A DNA stretch of 64,000 nt, taken from positions 454,026,287 through 454,090,286 of the forward strand of contig CM062296.1 in NCBI GenBank assembly GCA_031216915.1, written 5' to 3'. Shown here in pieces: positions 44,766-55,639 of this stretch (position 1 is its first letter; each line of letters begins with the position of its first letter). The notes beneath the pieces are model-generated. The model worked only from the letters and a program-made list of their open reading frames with translations. It was not told the DNA's origin and ran no database searches. This stretch comes from Pictodentalium vernedei. Taxonomy: Eukaryota > Mollusca > Scaphopoda > Dentaliida > Dentaliidae. The position numbers were made by a program, and so were the translations under genes.

Positions 44766-45316
44766 TTCCCACTCGACCAATTCCCCATAGACCAACTACA
44801 TAGTGTTTCTGATTAAGAGTTGATTAAGGATAATTAGGAAAACAATTATTTATAAAAATCTGCCCAACATCTCTAAAATATCGACAAGCCAGAAAATGAG
44901 CAGACTATCATCTGAAAAATGAGGTCCCCAGAGGGTGAATTTGGTGATGCTACTTCACGCAGGGTAAATTTAGTGGTGCTAGGGTAGCATCACTAAATTT
45001 ACCCTGCGTGAACCTCAACCTGAATCAAGGTCTCAAACATAATCAGAAAGAGGTACCCAGAGGATAAACAGGCCCACTGTATGGGATAGCATCAGCAAAT
45101 TCACCCTCTGGGGGCCTCATTCTGCAAATGACAGACTGTTTGTTTTCAGGATTGAATATCAATAACATTAAATACATTTATAAATATTATGAATATATCA
45201 AATTATTGATATAGAATTATTTTTAAAGTAGAGCACACCAGTTGGTCTAAGGGGAATTGGTCTTTTGTGAATTGACCTCGTGAGAGTTGGTCTACAGGGA
45301 ATTGGTCTAGTGAGAA
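44766..45316 (+). mobile_element. non-autonomous element with iterated AGACCAATTCCC ends, copy 2
   Basis: Left end TTCCCACTCGACCAATTCCC, right end GGGAATTGGTCTAGTGAGAA. It has fewer left-end units than copy 1 (551 versus 807 bp) but the same interior: GAGGTCCCCAGAGGGTGAATTTGG, a hairpin with GGGTAAATTTAGTG, AAAGAGGTACCCAGAGG and ATGACAGACTG. Five or so GGGAATTGG-like units lie at the right end. Confidence 0.8.
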
Positions 45317-46151
45317 TGAACCATTCCAACAGTCTACCGATGTTGATCCAGTGCCCGATATGTACGCTGGCGGCCATCGCCTACGAATTCGACGATGTGC
45401 CAACTTTGGTCCAACGTACGCATGCTGACTGGGAATTACCAACGGTCAACGCGTGCATGCCGCCGGCGACCTCACCTACGCACTCAACCCTCTGCCAATG
45501 TTGGCCCAACCATGCGATGCTGGCTGGGGAATGTTTTAGGAAAGTGATGGCGAGGGAGAGGGACCACTCTCCTTTCCCGTTCGTCACTGCTGTAACCAAA
45601 TTGGCCGAGTGGAGAGTCATTTTATTGCATGTGATCTTGAGTTGTTTTCAGTTGGTTTACTTGATAAAAATGCAAACGTGTCGCGCGTCTGAAGGGGAAG
45701 GAGGAAGCCTATTTCGAATATATTTCCTTTCACACATGATGTAATTTGAAAAGTAGAGGAATTCCAAAATATTTCCAACCGTTACAAAAGCCCACATAGC
45801 AGAGATGCATTCAGGTTACTAAAGTGACAGTGAATCACATAAACCATAATGAATATCTCTCACCAGAGCGCCGCAGTTATATATCTTCTGGAGGCCAATT
45901 TTCGCATCACTAATAGTTTAATTTTCTAAATTGCCATCAAAGAATTCCTTCGGAAATAAAGCAATCTTCTCTGATTATTACTAAAGTGATTTATGCAAGA
46001 CCGTGACTTCGTTTCGAGTACGTTAGAGACACTCATAACATGTACCTTGAAACTTTTCTTTGCGTTCAGTCAATGGGGAATGGGGATACATGAGCATTGA
46101 TGGCTATCACCTTATCAAAGGCACTTTGGACATTTGCAGATCTGACCTAGT
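45317..46151. other. no feature recognised
   Basis: The frame at 45280-45744 starts inside the mobile element and has no recognisable domain. Confidence 0.35.
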
Positions 46152-46772
46152 CAGGGGCGGCCGATCGATTTTCAAAGTGTGTGTGTGTGTGGGGGGGGGG
46201 GGGGCTGGATCGGGCGATGGATGGTCGTCGGTATGAAAAAAGTAAATTTCCACGCATCTGAGTGGATATTCTGAGATTTTTCAGGAGGTGTTTTTGAAAG
46301 ATTTCACACTTTGAGAGCCGTTAAAAAGCGTCGGTAAAGCATACAGGTGAGGTCTATTTATCAGCTTCGGTTGTAACGACCAAAGCTGATAAATAGACCT
46401 CACCGGTATGCTTTACCAGACGTTTGCAGCAATTATACTGTATGTGGATTATCTTATCTGGGGGGTGGATTTGGGACTTGTTTGTCTGTAAGATTACGAT
46501 CTATTTCAGTTAACCGATTTTTTTAACAGACTGTATACATTTTAGCGTCTGCTGCCACTTACTGCAAAGAATGATCCGAAATCCATCGGAACTGAACCAC
46601 TACGAGAGAAACATAGCTGGCGAAAATATGGGGGAGGCTCTGGATCCACCCCTTGTTTCACCAGTCATTGGTTGTGTTAAAATATATGCATACAAAAAAC
46701 ATGGCTCGGCAAAAAAAGTGGAGGGACTGAAACCCCCCCAGCCCCCCCCCCCCCCCGGTTCCACAGCCCCTG
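46152..46772 (+). mobile_element. hAT-like non-autonomous element G, copy 2 (complete)
   Basis: Starts CAGGGGCGGCCGATCG and ends CCACAGCCCCTG. Both ends are flanked by CTAGT (46147-46151; 46773-46777), so the apparent target duplication is 5 bp rather than the usual 8. It includes the TTTATCAGCTTCGG / CCAAAGCTGATAAA hairpin (46356-46394) and G- and C-runs next to the ends. Confidence 0.7.
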
Positions 46773-46889
46773 CTAGTACTTTTACTCGTATAGGATGATG
46801 GTTCACAGTAAAACAAATGGCCATTGTCAGTTACAGTCAAGGGAACTGTCCTTTTTAGGTAGTTGGAAGACACTATCATAAAATCGGAA

Positions 46890-47220
46890 GTTGAGACTAC
46901 AGTGGTGGCTGCGGGGCGACTTTGAAAGTGTGTGTGTGGGGGGGGGGGGGGGGGGAGTGGGGGGGGGGGGGGCTTACCGAAGTGTAAGCGTGGGTTCCGC
47001 TTAAAAAATTAGGTAAACCACTCTGAAAAAAGTGTGTATGGGGTGGGGGAGGGTTTGGGGAGTGGGCTGCCGATGTGCAGGTATGGGTTCTTCTTGCAAA
47101 ATTAGGTAACAGAGGCAGTCTGGAAGATTTGGGGGAATTAGTGATCTAGCGGAACCGATCGGTGAGGCACTAAATCCCTTAAATCTACCAGATATCACAA
47201 TAGGCCTACATTTTGTACAC
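46890..47220 (+). repeat. G-tract region with a short direct duplication
   Basis: Two long G runs (46938-46955 and 46960-46972) are followed by a diverged direct repeat: GTGTAAGCGTGGGTTCCGC / TTAGGTAAACC and GTGCAGGTATGGGTTCTTC / TTAGGTAACAG. Possibly the remnant of another hAT-like element. Confidence 0.4.
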
Positions 47221-47639
47221 TGACACGCTATTGGGTAGTCATTACTCCCCCATCCACCCCGACTTGGACAATCGCCGGCTCAAGAGTCATTTTTGGGGTA
47301 TTAAAAGAAGGCAAGTAGAACAATAACAAGCAATTAAGCTTATTTAGTTTACTATTTTCTAATATTTGAGCATTGATGGCACAAAAAGTGTGGTACCGAA
47401 GCCCACTCAAACCCCAGGCTGTGCCATCCCCTGGACCGTAGTGTGTTTTTGATGCAGTGTATTATCGCGTGTCATTTGCTGCATCATGCGCTAATACTAT
47501 GCGTTACATTGCGACCTTTGACTTACATTCTATGGAATCTACCCCACCCCACTCTTCATGTCCCTTTCCTCCTACCATCAATAGAAAAAAGCTATCCCCA
47601 TCCTTATTTTATAATATTCTTTTATCATGATTTTATGTT
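47221..47639. other. no feature recognised
   Basis: No gene or repeat supported. Confidence 0.35.
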
Positions 47640-47954
47640 TCAAGCTGGGAAAGGTCACATGTTCGATCTCCGCCTGGGGTAAGTACGTGTGACATTGGGC
47701 AAGGCACTTAATCCCGATTGCCCAGTTGGGGACACAGTGGCGCTGTGTACGAAGGCGTACTACACGTCGATACTGCACTTGTTTTCAACTAATGCTGGTT
47801 TGGAGGCAAAAACCTGCTTGTGTGGAGTAAGTACGTTGGGTAGTCTGACAGTTGTTCGGCATTGCTCGGTGGTTCTCTCCCGATACTCCAGCTTCCTCCA
47901 CCCGTAATACTGTCCAACAGGAAAGAGTTGATAAACTCCAATAAATAAATAAAT
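47640..47954 (+). mobile_element. tRNA-headed SINE, plus strand, 5'-truncated
   Basis: Starts within the tRNA-like head (GTTCGATCTCCGCC, B-box-like), then TTGGGCAAGGCACTTAATCCC, GGCGCTGTGTACGAAGGCG, GTAAGTACGTTGGG, GCTCGGTGGTTCTCTCCCG and an AATAAATAAATAAA tail. Confidence 0.78.
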
Positions 47955-47977
47955 TCTTTCAAACTAGCGGACGTCAG

Positions 47978-48233
47978 TTAACCCTTTACCTAACATGAAA
48001 AGCAGACGACACTTGCAAAAACAATTATTGAATAACTAATTTTTTTTCATTTTTGTCTCAAATAAATCGGTTATGACCCTCATTGGAACGAGCTCGACGA
48101 CGTCGAGCTCGTTCCAATGAGAGATCATAACCTATGTTTTTGAGACAAAAAATGAAAAAGTAATGAAAGTTATTGGCGATTTTTTTAGAATAGCGCTGGC
48201 CGGTTCTGGCGGTTACGTTGGGTAAAGGGTTAA
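47978..48233 (+). mobile_element. TTAA-1 MITE, forward copy
   Basis: TTAA flanks, CCCTTTACCTAACATG start, GTTGGGTAAAGGG end. The centre is expanded to GAGCTCGACGACGTCGAGCTC. It lies 24 bp after the SINE tail. Confidence 0.88.
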
Positions 48234-48459
48234 AGCGATAGCTTCTAATTCGTTTATTGATTAGGATGTAACGCAACTTTTCACAGACAGGTTCACCTCG
48301 TGTCGGAAATAGTTGCTGATAGCTACTGTAAAACAGTCTAACCCCTTTAATACTTTTTCTTCTCTCTGAATATTACTTGTGAGTTCTGAGTCGTTGTCGG
48401 AATGACATCCACTGGGATGTGCGCCACGTATGGAGGACACTTGCTGTAATTTATATGTA

Positions 48460-50029
48460 CTACTCAAAGTTTGCTAAGCACCAAGTATATCCAACTACCT
48501 GTTTTACGTTTTTCGTTTTAGTTCAAATATTGTAATGAAAAGTGTATATATTTTTTTTTAATTATATCTTTAATGCTTTAAGTACAGAAATTAAGGTTTT
48601 ATTTGTGTTTGACATTACTTTTTAGCTTTTGAATACGATAACCATGGAAAATGGATATCATTGGTAAAAGAGGAAATTTTTCAATTAGCCAAAAAGTTGA
48701 CGGGGCGAACTGGTATGGGTTCAATATCGAGTATGTGACCCATTACTGTTAATTACAGCTTGACAACGCCTCAATCAGGTTCCTGGTGGTCCTTTGTGGG
48801 ATGTTGTTCCGTTCTTGGACCAGCATGGCACCAAGCTCCTGGGCACTTCTTGGCTGAACTTGACGGGCTGAAATTGCAAGCTGCAACTCATTCCAGACAT
48901 GTTCGATTGGATTGAGGTCAGATGATCTTGCTGACCAGTCTATACGCTCAATCCCCTCCCTCTGTCGGTACTCCCCGACACTACGGGCAATATGAGGACG
49001 GGCATTATCGTCCATCCGAATGAATCTATCACCCACTGCACATGCATACAATCTGACGTGGACATCCAGGATCTCATCAATATACCGCTGTGCAGCCAAT
49101 ATACCACGTTCAAGGACACAGAGCTCTGTACGTCATCCCTGCTGATGCCGCCACAGACCATGATTGACCCTCCACCATAGCGGTCATGCTCAGCAATGTT
49201 GGCTGCATGGAATCACTCTCCTGGTCTTTTCCATACCCTAGACCGTCTATCGGTGTGGTCTAGGCAGTAACTTGACCCATCTGTAAAAAGGACAGGTCGC
49301 CAATCTTCTCTGGTCCAGCCAACGTGGTCCATGGCCCATTCATATCGTGCCTGGCGGTGGTTCTGGGACAGCGGAATGCGAATACATGGTCTTCTCGATC
49401 GGAGACCACCTTCGTGCAACCTTGCCCGGATAGTCTGCGTCGAAACATTTACCCCGGATGCATTCTGAAGGTCACTGCGAAGCTGGGTTGCTGTGGTAAA
49501 GCGGTTCCTACGAGCCTGAATGATCAAAAACAGGTCTTCAGCTGCAGATGTTGCCCTGTCTCTGCCACCACTATGCCGTCTTACTGGTGTTCCACACTGC
49601 TGAAATCTTGCCCAGGCTCTGGTGATCACCGTATGGTGCACACCAAGGGCTTCACCAAGCTGACGATGGGTAGCCCCTTGATCCACCATCCCTACAGCCC
49701 GCCACATTTCTGCTTCAGACAAATGTCTTCTTACATTTGCATTTGCCATATCGAATCATTAAATCACAAGGGTTTGTGTTGAAATGAAGATTGAATACCC
49801 TACACATGTCATGTACAAGTAGACAGTACACGAAAACATCATGAAAATGAAGGGGTACATGCTTTCCATGACCGTCATGAAACGTCTGCCTGTCAAGAGA
49901 GCTAATGTAAACAATGGGGGCCGTCTCAATACATTCCTCAATCATATCCACCAAAAATATCCCAAATATGTCACAAGCAAATTTCACAATGATGTGTCAA
50001 ATATTTGATGCTTAGCAAACTTTGAGTAG
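48460..50029 (-). mobile_element. Tc1-like transposon Tc1-2, inverted repeats intact
   Basis: Inverted repeats CTACTCAAAGTTTGCTAAGC and GCTTAGCAAACTTTGAGTAG match perfectly. Each is bounded by TA (48458-48459, 50030-50031). Length 1570 bp with one transposase region on the minus strand. Perfect ends and few coding lesions point to a recent insertion. Confidence 0.92.
48749..49749 (-). pseudogene. Tc1-like DD34E transposase with two visible lesions
   Basis: The first 178 codons are open: MANANVRRHLSEAEMWRAVG and QLGEALGVHHTVITRAWARF (paired helix-turn-helix), then RRHSGGRDRATSAAED, RQARYEWAMDH and VLFTDGSSYCL (first Asp). A TGA at 49213-49215 replaces a probable Arg codon (CGA to TGA), and the frame continues with EHDRYGGGSIMVCGG. 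A one-base loss near 49130 then shifts to the frame holding RFIRMDDNARPHIAR (second Asp) and NPIEHVWNELQ (Glu). Asp-Glu spacing is 34. About 334 codons in all, close to the family norm. Confidence 0.92.
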
Positions 50030-50031
50030 TA

Positions 50032-50935
50032 TATTCTGGTTTCGCCACAGTGTGACTGAGATTTGGCAAATAAGTGTCTGACACATTGTGAATCGACAGC
50101 TGGCTGTCTAACGAGCGTTATTGTCTCATGCGATAACTTTTAGAGCTGCGAAATTTGATTCGAATCGAAATCATTCCGTTGATTTGATTCGATGCGATTG
50201 GAGTCGCGTTGATTCAGAAATTTTCGAATCATCGAGATGTTCTCAAAACCCTATCAAATTCAAGGAGGTCCCGCTTCCGAATATACTTTTGCTTTTGTTC
50301 TAGAATATTCCGCATTTTTCATTGACTTTCCCAAACTAATGGGTCGTTGTTGAATACAATACAATAGGCAATGTTTAAACTTGAAAAGTCGTAAGGTTCG
50401 ATTCTAGATTCGATTCGACATCCTCTGTCTGCTTCGATTCGATCCGAAATTTATGTCAAGGCGATAGCTAAAAGTTGGGATTTTCTTGTTTAAAAGTGTA
50501 AATATTTTCGATGATCTTTCTGACTGGGTTAAACATGAAACGTAAATATGGGTATATAACGGATCCCGAAAACCGATTTGTCACTCGAACTCTTGTAATT
50601 TAGTATGAAAGTTTAATGTCATTATGGCGCACTTGTTGAACGCCACATGGGCTATCTGATAACAGATCAATAGTAAGAGAGACAATATTCTCTTCTGTAA
50701 TCGTTATCTGGATAATTAAAGCCAGTTAAAATCTAATTGTTGGAAACCAGTGCATCACACATGTTCTGGACACACGCCCATATTACGTATCTATCCTGTC
50801 TCCGAAATGTCAAAAGAGTTTACCTCAAACAAAATACGCATTTATATCTCTATCCATATCGAATTACAAAGCACTCGTTAAATCAGAATTAATATGTTTA
50901 AACTTTGAGTTCCGACTGTATAAAGAGTGAAGCAG
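50032..50935. other. no gene; ATTCGAATC-like repeats
   Basis: GATTCGAATCG, TTGATTCGATGCG and GATTCGATTCGAC motifs recur (50155-50450) as at 23.4 and 24.3 kb. Nothing else recognised. Confidence 0.35.
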
Positions 50936-50939
50936 AATT

Positions 50940-51780
50940 CTGGGGGGGGGGGGGGGGCAGTTGGCCTGAGGGCACTCAGAGAAGGTCCGAGTTTAGCCTT
51001 GGCCGTTGAGGGTCATAGACACCGAAATTGAAAGTCCGCGTATTGTCGTAACCCTGTGAGGGTTGTAAGGAACCAATGGCAGTTTGTTAACGGTTGCGAA
51101 CCGTAGTGGCATAGTAGCCAAAGAAGTAAAAGCTGTAATGTTGAGGTCAAGAGACCGTATTAAGAGCTTGAGTAAGCGCTGGAACAGCTCGCGAGATGAG
51201 ATTGTTTTAGGCGGTGCTAGAATTGGTGATGTTGAGAACACTTTGCAGAATATTATTATGTAAGCTTTGTTAAGTATATATCTGAAGGCGAAGAATAACT
51301 TTGCCCCGTGAGAGCCAGGCAAGACGCAAAGTGATCGTGAACTGTGGTAGACGCCGATTGAATTGTGATTGAACTGTGAGAACGCTGATAGAGTCACACG
51401 AGCAGAACATTACATGTGTTAAGCCCGGATGACTGTGAAGTAACCATGCCAGGAGGAAGCAACGAGAAGTGAAGTGAGGTTGATCCAGCGGACACAGCTA
51501 GCTGTGGGAGACGTCGAGGGCCCTAAAGAATAAACTTTTATCCGCGTAATAAGTGTATTCTGATGGATCATTTTGTGAGTAATTTGTTTCATATTTTATT
51601 TCTTCGTACATGTAAATAAATAATCTTTTCAGTGAATTATCGTTGATCACCCTTTGGCGTTGTAAGCCACAGGCACCTTCAGGAATCCTAAGAGTCCCAA
51701 GCGGATAGGGCATTGATAAGGTGGCAAGGTTTACGTTCGAACTGGGGTTCAGGCGACAGTCACTGGCGGCTATCGGCTGA
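50940..51780 (+). other. coding-free region with LTR-like features (uncertain)
   Basis: It opens with a G tract (50941-50957). The sequence is then balanced in composition, has an AATAAA at about 51529, and is followed by a GTGGCAAGGTTTACGTTCG stretch. No terminal repeat pair or target duplication was found, so an LTR assignment is only a possibility. Minus frame 50993-51397 is unrecognised. Confidence 0.2.
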
Positions 51781-52027
51781 GCACTGATAAGAACATAAAT
51801 TTTCCTCCATCACTTCGAACATCAATTTAACCCCTATAATCCTGCGACAATTTACTATCACAGCGTCATTCCTATCAGATAAATCGTCCATTGGTTGTCC
51901 TACATACAAACTCGGAATTCCTGTGTATAACGAAGCAATGAAGATTTTGCTATGAAGGTGATCTCATGAATAACCTGCGCCATGAGACTAGAAAAAAAGT
52001 TAAATTAACCATTTGCCAAAGACGACT

Positions 52028-52384
52028 AGAGGGGAACGCGGTGGCTCAGTGGTTACGGCATTGAACATCAAACCGAAAGGTCCACGGTTCGATCCCCGCC
52101 ATGGTCCAACTGCGTTGTGTCCTTGGGCAAGGCACTTAATCCTTACTGCACACGTGGGGGCACGGTGGCGTTGCGTACTAAGACGTCGATGGCACACTTG
52201 TCTTCAACCAATGCTAACCCTGCTTGTGTGGAGTTAGTACGTTGGGAAGTCTAACGGTTGCTCGCCGTTGCTTGGTGGTTCTCTCAGGGTACTCCGGCTT
52301 CCGGCTTCCTCCACCCGTAAACTGTTCGACTTGAGGTGACTCTGGCTGTCGAAAGTGTCGCTAAACCTCAATAAATAAATAAAT
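52028..52384 (+). mobile_element. tRNA-headed SINE, plus strand, near full length
   Basis: It begins ACGCGGTGGCTCAGTGG (A box), CCACGGTTCGATCCCCGCC (B box), then GTTGTGTCCTTGGGCAAGGC, ACGTGGGGGCACGGTGGCG, CTTCAACCAATGCTAACCC, GGAGTTAGTACGTTGGG, TTGCTTGGTGGTTCTCTC, GGCTGTCGAAAGTGTCGC and an AATAAATAAATAAATA tail. Best full-length reference in the window. The central GTCCTTGGGCAAGGCACTT block occurs in SINEs of many animals. Confidence 0.88.
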
Positions 52385-52387
52385 ATA

Positions 52388-52496
52388 TAACATAGCTTAT
52401 AAGATTCCCTCTTTGGAACGAGCTCGTTCCAGTGAAGGATCGTAAGCTGTATTATGGTTTATAGGCAAATATTGAAGAAAGAATTGAATAGCGATA
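52388..52496 (+). mobile_element. diverged TTAA-1 core relic
   Basis: CATAGCTTATAAGATTCCC, TTTGGAACGAGCTCGTTCC and GGATCGTAAGCTG match the TTAA-1 inner palindrome with many substitutions; both ends are lost. Confidence 0.5.
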
Positions 52497-52504
52497 CCTT
52501 AGAA

Positions 52505-52946
52505 CAGGCCTGGAATTCTTAAAAATGCAGAGGGCCTAACATCGCTCCATGCGCAGGACCTGGGGGAGCGATTAGATCTCCTCAACTCAACCTTACAAAA
52601 GCTAAAAGTGTCTAAATGAAGTTTTTCTATTAACGAATCCTGTCTTGTGTGTTTTGTACATTTTATTTGGTGCTGCCAGCAAGATAGTCTCTGTGAGACG
52701 GCCACACTGTCCCTTCCACACCTCCGGGCCTCGGCAAGGCCCGGAGGTGTGGGAGGGGCAGTGTGGCCGTCTTACAGAGACCACTAACATAACAGAGATC
52801 TGAAAAGATGTGGGTTTCAGAAATAGGCTGTTATGGTAATCATTTTTTTTCTAAGGAAAGGAGAGCAAGTTTTCGCCCTCCTAAAATTTTTTTAAGGCGT
52901 GCATTAGGCGAGCGAATAAATCGCTCTCCTGAAAATTCCAGGCCTG
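52505..52946 (+). mobile_element. hAT-like non-autonomous element with 6-bp target duplication
   Basis: Inverted repeats CAGGCCTGGAATTCTTAA and TGAAAATTCCAGGCCTG. TTAGAA flanks both sides (52499-52504 and 52947-52952). A palindrome at about 52687-52785 (GTCTCTGTGAGACGGCCACAC and its inverse, centre CTCCGGGCCTCGGCAAGGCCCGGAG) may be a later insertion. Apparent coding frames across it are not real. Confidence 0.72.
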
Positions 52947-52952
52947 TTAGAA

Positions 52953-53651
52953 AACGGGTTAGGTTCCAGAACCAACTGGCCATTCTCCTGTGAAGAAAGT
53001 AAAGCATAAAGGTCTGAAACTCTGTCAGCGTGTGGTTAAAATTTGGTCGCATATCCTGGTCGACATAAATCATACAATAAATTACAGTCACATTTGCCCT
53101 TCGTAAATTTTTTCTTGGGTGGTTCGGTATTTATTTCGGGAGCGGCGAAAAATCACATGAATCGACACATTTTGGATATGATCGTTAAATCAGCTATATC
53201 AATATGAAACAATTATCCTATTTGTCATTGCAGTGCAATCCATCACACGGTTCCCAGTATCAATTGCAAATTTTACGTGACAGGCAATATTTTAAATAGC
53301 GGAGAAATGTTTTCATTATAGCAGAATTAAAAGTCTATATTACCCGCGGTTTTCTAATGGAGCGCGTCAAAGCTGTTTATAAAACGTGAGGCTTGATAGA
53401 CTAAATGCTAAAATACAGTGCATCACCACACGCAGTGGCATTCTAATCAAATAAATATTTCTTACACAACATGAGTTTCGGAGAGAACGTAACTTATACT
53501 CATTAGTGGTTACGACTGGCGTTTTACTTATTGCTCAGGCCAATACAAATCAGATATTCAGGCGACCTGAGAAATTATCCTTACATTTTGGGGAACCCCC
53601 CCCCCCCCCTCCCCATTTCCTCCGATTTTTTAAGCAAGAAAAGTGTAATAC
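52953..53651. other. no feature recognised
   Basis: Only a C run at 53597-53609 is notable. Confidence 0.35.
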
Positions 53652-54092
53652 CCATACGTGTGTTCATGCATTAGCACAAATGTCGACAAGCCTTTTTATA
53701 ATAATAATAATAATAATACTTTATTGCACATCCAAATGTGATACAAAATGGTGTGGCTTGAAAAACTAGTCCAAAGAAAAACCCACATATTGGAAAAATA
53801 AAAAAATTAAAACGTTTGAGCTTGTAAGTAGTGAACTGAACCCACGAGATAGAGAAAGCACACGTACACACATACGTGTGTACATGCATTAGCATAAGTG
53901 TCGACAAGCCTTTTTTATAATAATAATAATAATACTTTATTGCACATCCAAATGTGATACAAAATGGTATGGCTTGAAAAACTAGTATAAAGAAAAACCC
54001 ACATATTGAAAAAATAAAAAAAATAAAGCGTTTGAGCTTGTAAGTTGTGAACTGAACCCACGAGGCAGATAAAGCACACGTTCACACATACA
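53652..54092 (-). repeat. tandem duplication (about 218 bp) of a LINE 3' end
   Basis: The block from CATGCATTAGCAC and GTCGACAAGCC through (TAA)n, TACTTTATTGCACATCC, ATACAAAATGG and ACTGAACCCACGAG is present twice, starting near 53660 and 53880. The minus strand gives GGATGTGCAATAAAGTA(TTA)n, a LINE-type tail. Confidence 0.72.
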
Positions 54093-54740
54093 CCCTGTCA
54101 CACCCATACAGCAGACGCCCCTTACACACGCCTACACCCTCACACTTACACCCTTTCGCTCAAACACACACACAAAATTCCTTCCCAATATACACCCACA
54201 CATTCACCCCGATTCGCCTGAGACGTGGTCTGTTGCTAAGCCTTTTTTTGTCGTCACAAGTCTAGTATATACTCGCACTGTCACAAGGCGTTCTAGCGGT
54301 TGACACTGGAGTATGTTTACTGTTACACGCCATTCTAGTAATGCCTTTTAGAAGAGAAGGTTATAGAAGAGAAGCATAGATACCACCGGGTAGAAAACTA
54401 TTGGGTTCTGTTCATAAACATACGGTGTATCATTTTTCCAGTAGCTAACAGTATTTGTTGATCTGGACAATTGAACAGGAATTTTGCTTTTTCTTTCAGC
54501 CGAAGATGTATGAAGCTGGGATATTTTTTTGCAGATTATGTCTGTAACATCCTAACGTTGCTCGGAGTAATGCGAGCAAATAAAGAGTACATGCAATTCA
54601 TCTTCAACCAACCCCGGCCTGCACTGTTTGCAAAAACGTTTGTCGAGTGGTATTGGAAGAGGCACTGATGCGAAGTTTGGTGACGGCCTTCCTTTCGTCT
54701 TGTGGCAGGGCATCAATGTAGTTCCCACTGACATAGTTCT
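54093..54740 (-). pseudogene. LINE ORF2 C-terminal remnant and GT-rich 3'UTR
   Basis: On the minus strand 54408-54740 shows RFCKQCRPGLVEDELHVLFICSHYSEQR, then, after a stop, SAKKYPSFIHLRLKEKAKFLF and ATGKMIHRMF. This is the usual C-terminal Cys/His block and tail of CR1/Jockey-type ORF2. The GT-rich 3'UTR (54085-54220, CA-rich on plus) and the tail at 53917 follow in the right order, so the four parts form one 3' LINE fragment. A stop lies between the two coding blocks. Confidence 0.75.
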
Positions 54741-55437
54741 CTTTAATAAGATAAAAGAAGTGTAATTTATTTAATGCTCAGGCATCAATTCACGCTGAAA
54801 AATTAAGTCATATTCCCCTGTCGGTCGGCAAAACGAAATATCAAAATGATATTTAGAAATCGATATTTCATCGTAGGTTCATTTCCACTGTCTTCGATGT
54901 TCAGTGGCAGCACGTTTAATGGGCCGATAAACATTTACATGCAATCATCACAGAGTCAGCACATCAGTAATGAATTCCAGAGTCCCAAATACAAACGAAT
55001 TCGAATAATTGATAGTGACAGTGACTAAATCAATTCATTAAATCAGCGGTTTCAAAGTTTGACTTTCTCATTCACCTTTCAGCGAAAAGCCGAAATCACT
55101 TTCAAATTTCTTCAGTTCAACTTCACACGTCTTCAGTGCACTGAGTTCAAAAAAAATAAAATGACGTGTCTTGTTATTGAAAATAAGAAAGTGGTGTTTT
55201 TTGTTATTGTTCTATTTCTTCGAAACACATTGCGATTATTTCAATTCGCCAGCCTTGGTAAATCGTAAAGTTAGGGGAGAAATAAGACGGGACTACTTTT
55301 TGTGCGGATATTCACACATTCCAATGGTTGGAGTTTGGTTGTTGTAATTTTTGTATGGATGCCGGTTCGGCACATAAATTTTGCGCCTTAATGGCAAATA
55401 AAGGCCACAAATTGGAGAGTTTGTAGTCGTAGAGCAT
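54741..55437. other. no feature recognised
   Basis: No gene or repeat supported. Confidence 0.35.
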
Positions 55438-55617
55438 TAAATAAAAAGAAAATTCACGAAAATTTGATGAATACCGAAAATATCTCGTTCGTGGCTACAA
55501 GAAATATGAGGATCTTCACTCGCGACTGCGTCGCTCGTGAAGATCCTCATATTTCTTTGTAGCCACTCACGAGATATTTTCGGTATTCATCAAATTTTCG
55601 TGAATATCCTCTATTTA
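55438..55617. repeat. 180-bp near-perfect palindrome
   Basis: Arms TTCACGAAAATTTGATGAAT and ATTCATCAAATTTTCGTGAA pair inward through ACCGAAAATATCTCG, GTGGCTAC and AAATATGAGGATCTTCAC to the turn TCGCGACTGCGTCGC. The ACCGAAAAT-ATCTC motif is shared with the palindrome at 14895. Confidence 0.75.
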
Positions 55618-55639
55618 CCTTTTTATATATATATAAATA

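Noticed and set aside
45203..45744. Open frames on both strands over the right end of the 44.8-kb element
   Set aside because: Part is translation of the GGGAATTGG units; the remainder has no recognisable domain or splice support.
48749..49161. Independent genes at 48749-49099 and 48940-49161
   Set aside because: They are parts of one Tc1-like transposase separated by a stop and a frameshift.
50940..51780. Solo LTR
   Set aside because: No matching second repeat, no target duplication and no clear TG...CA bounds; kept only as a low-confidence region.
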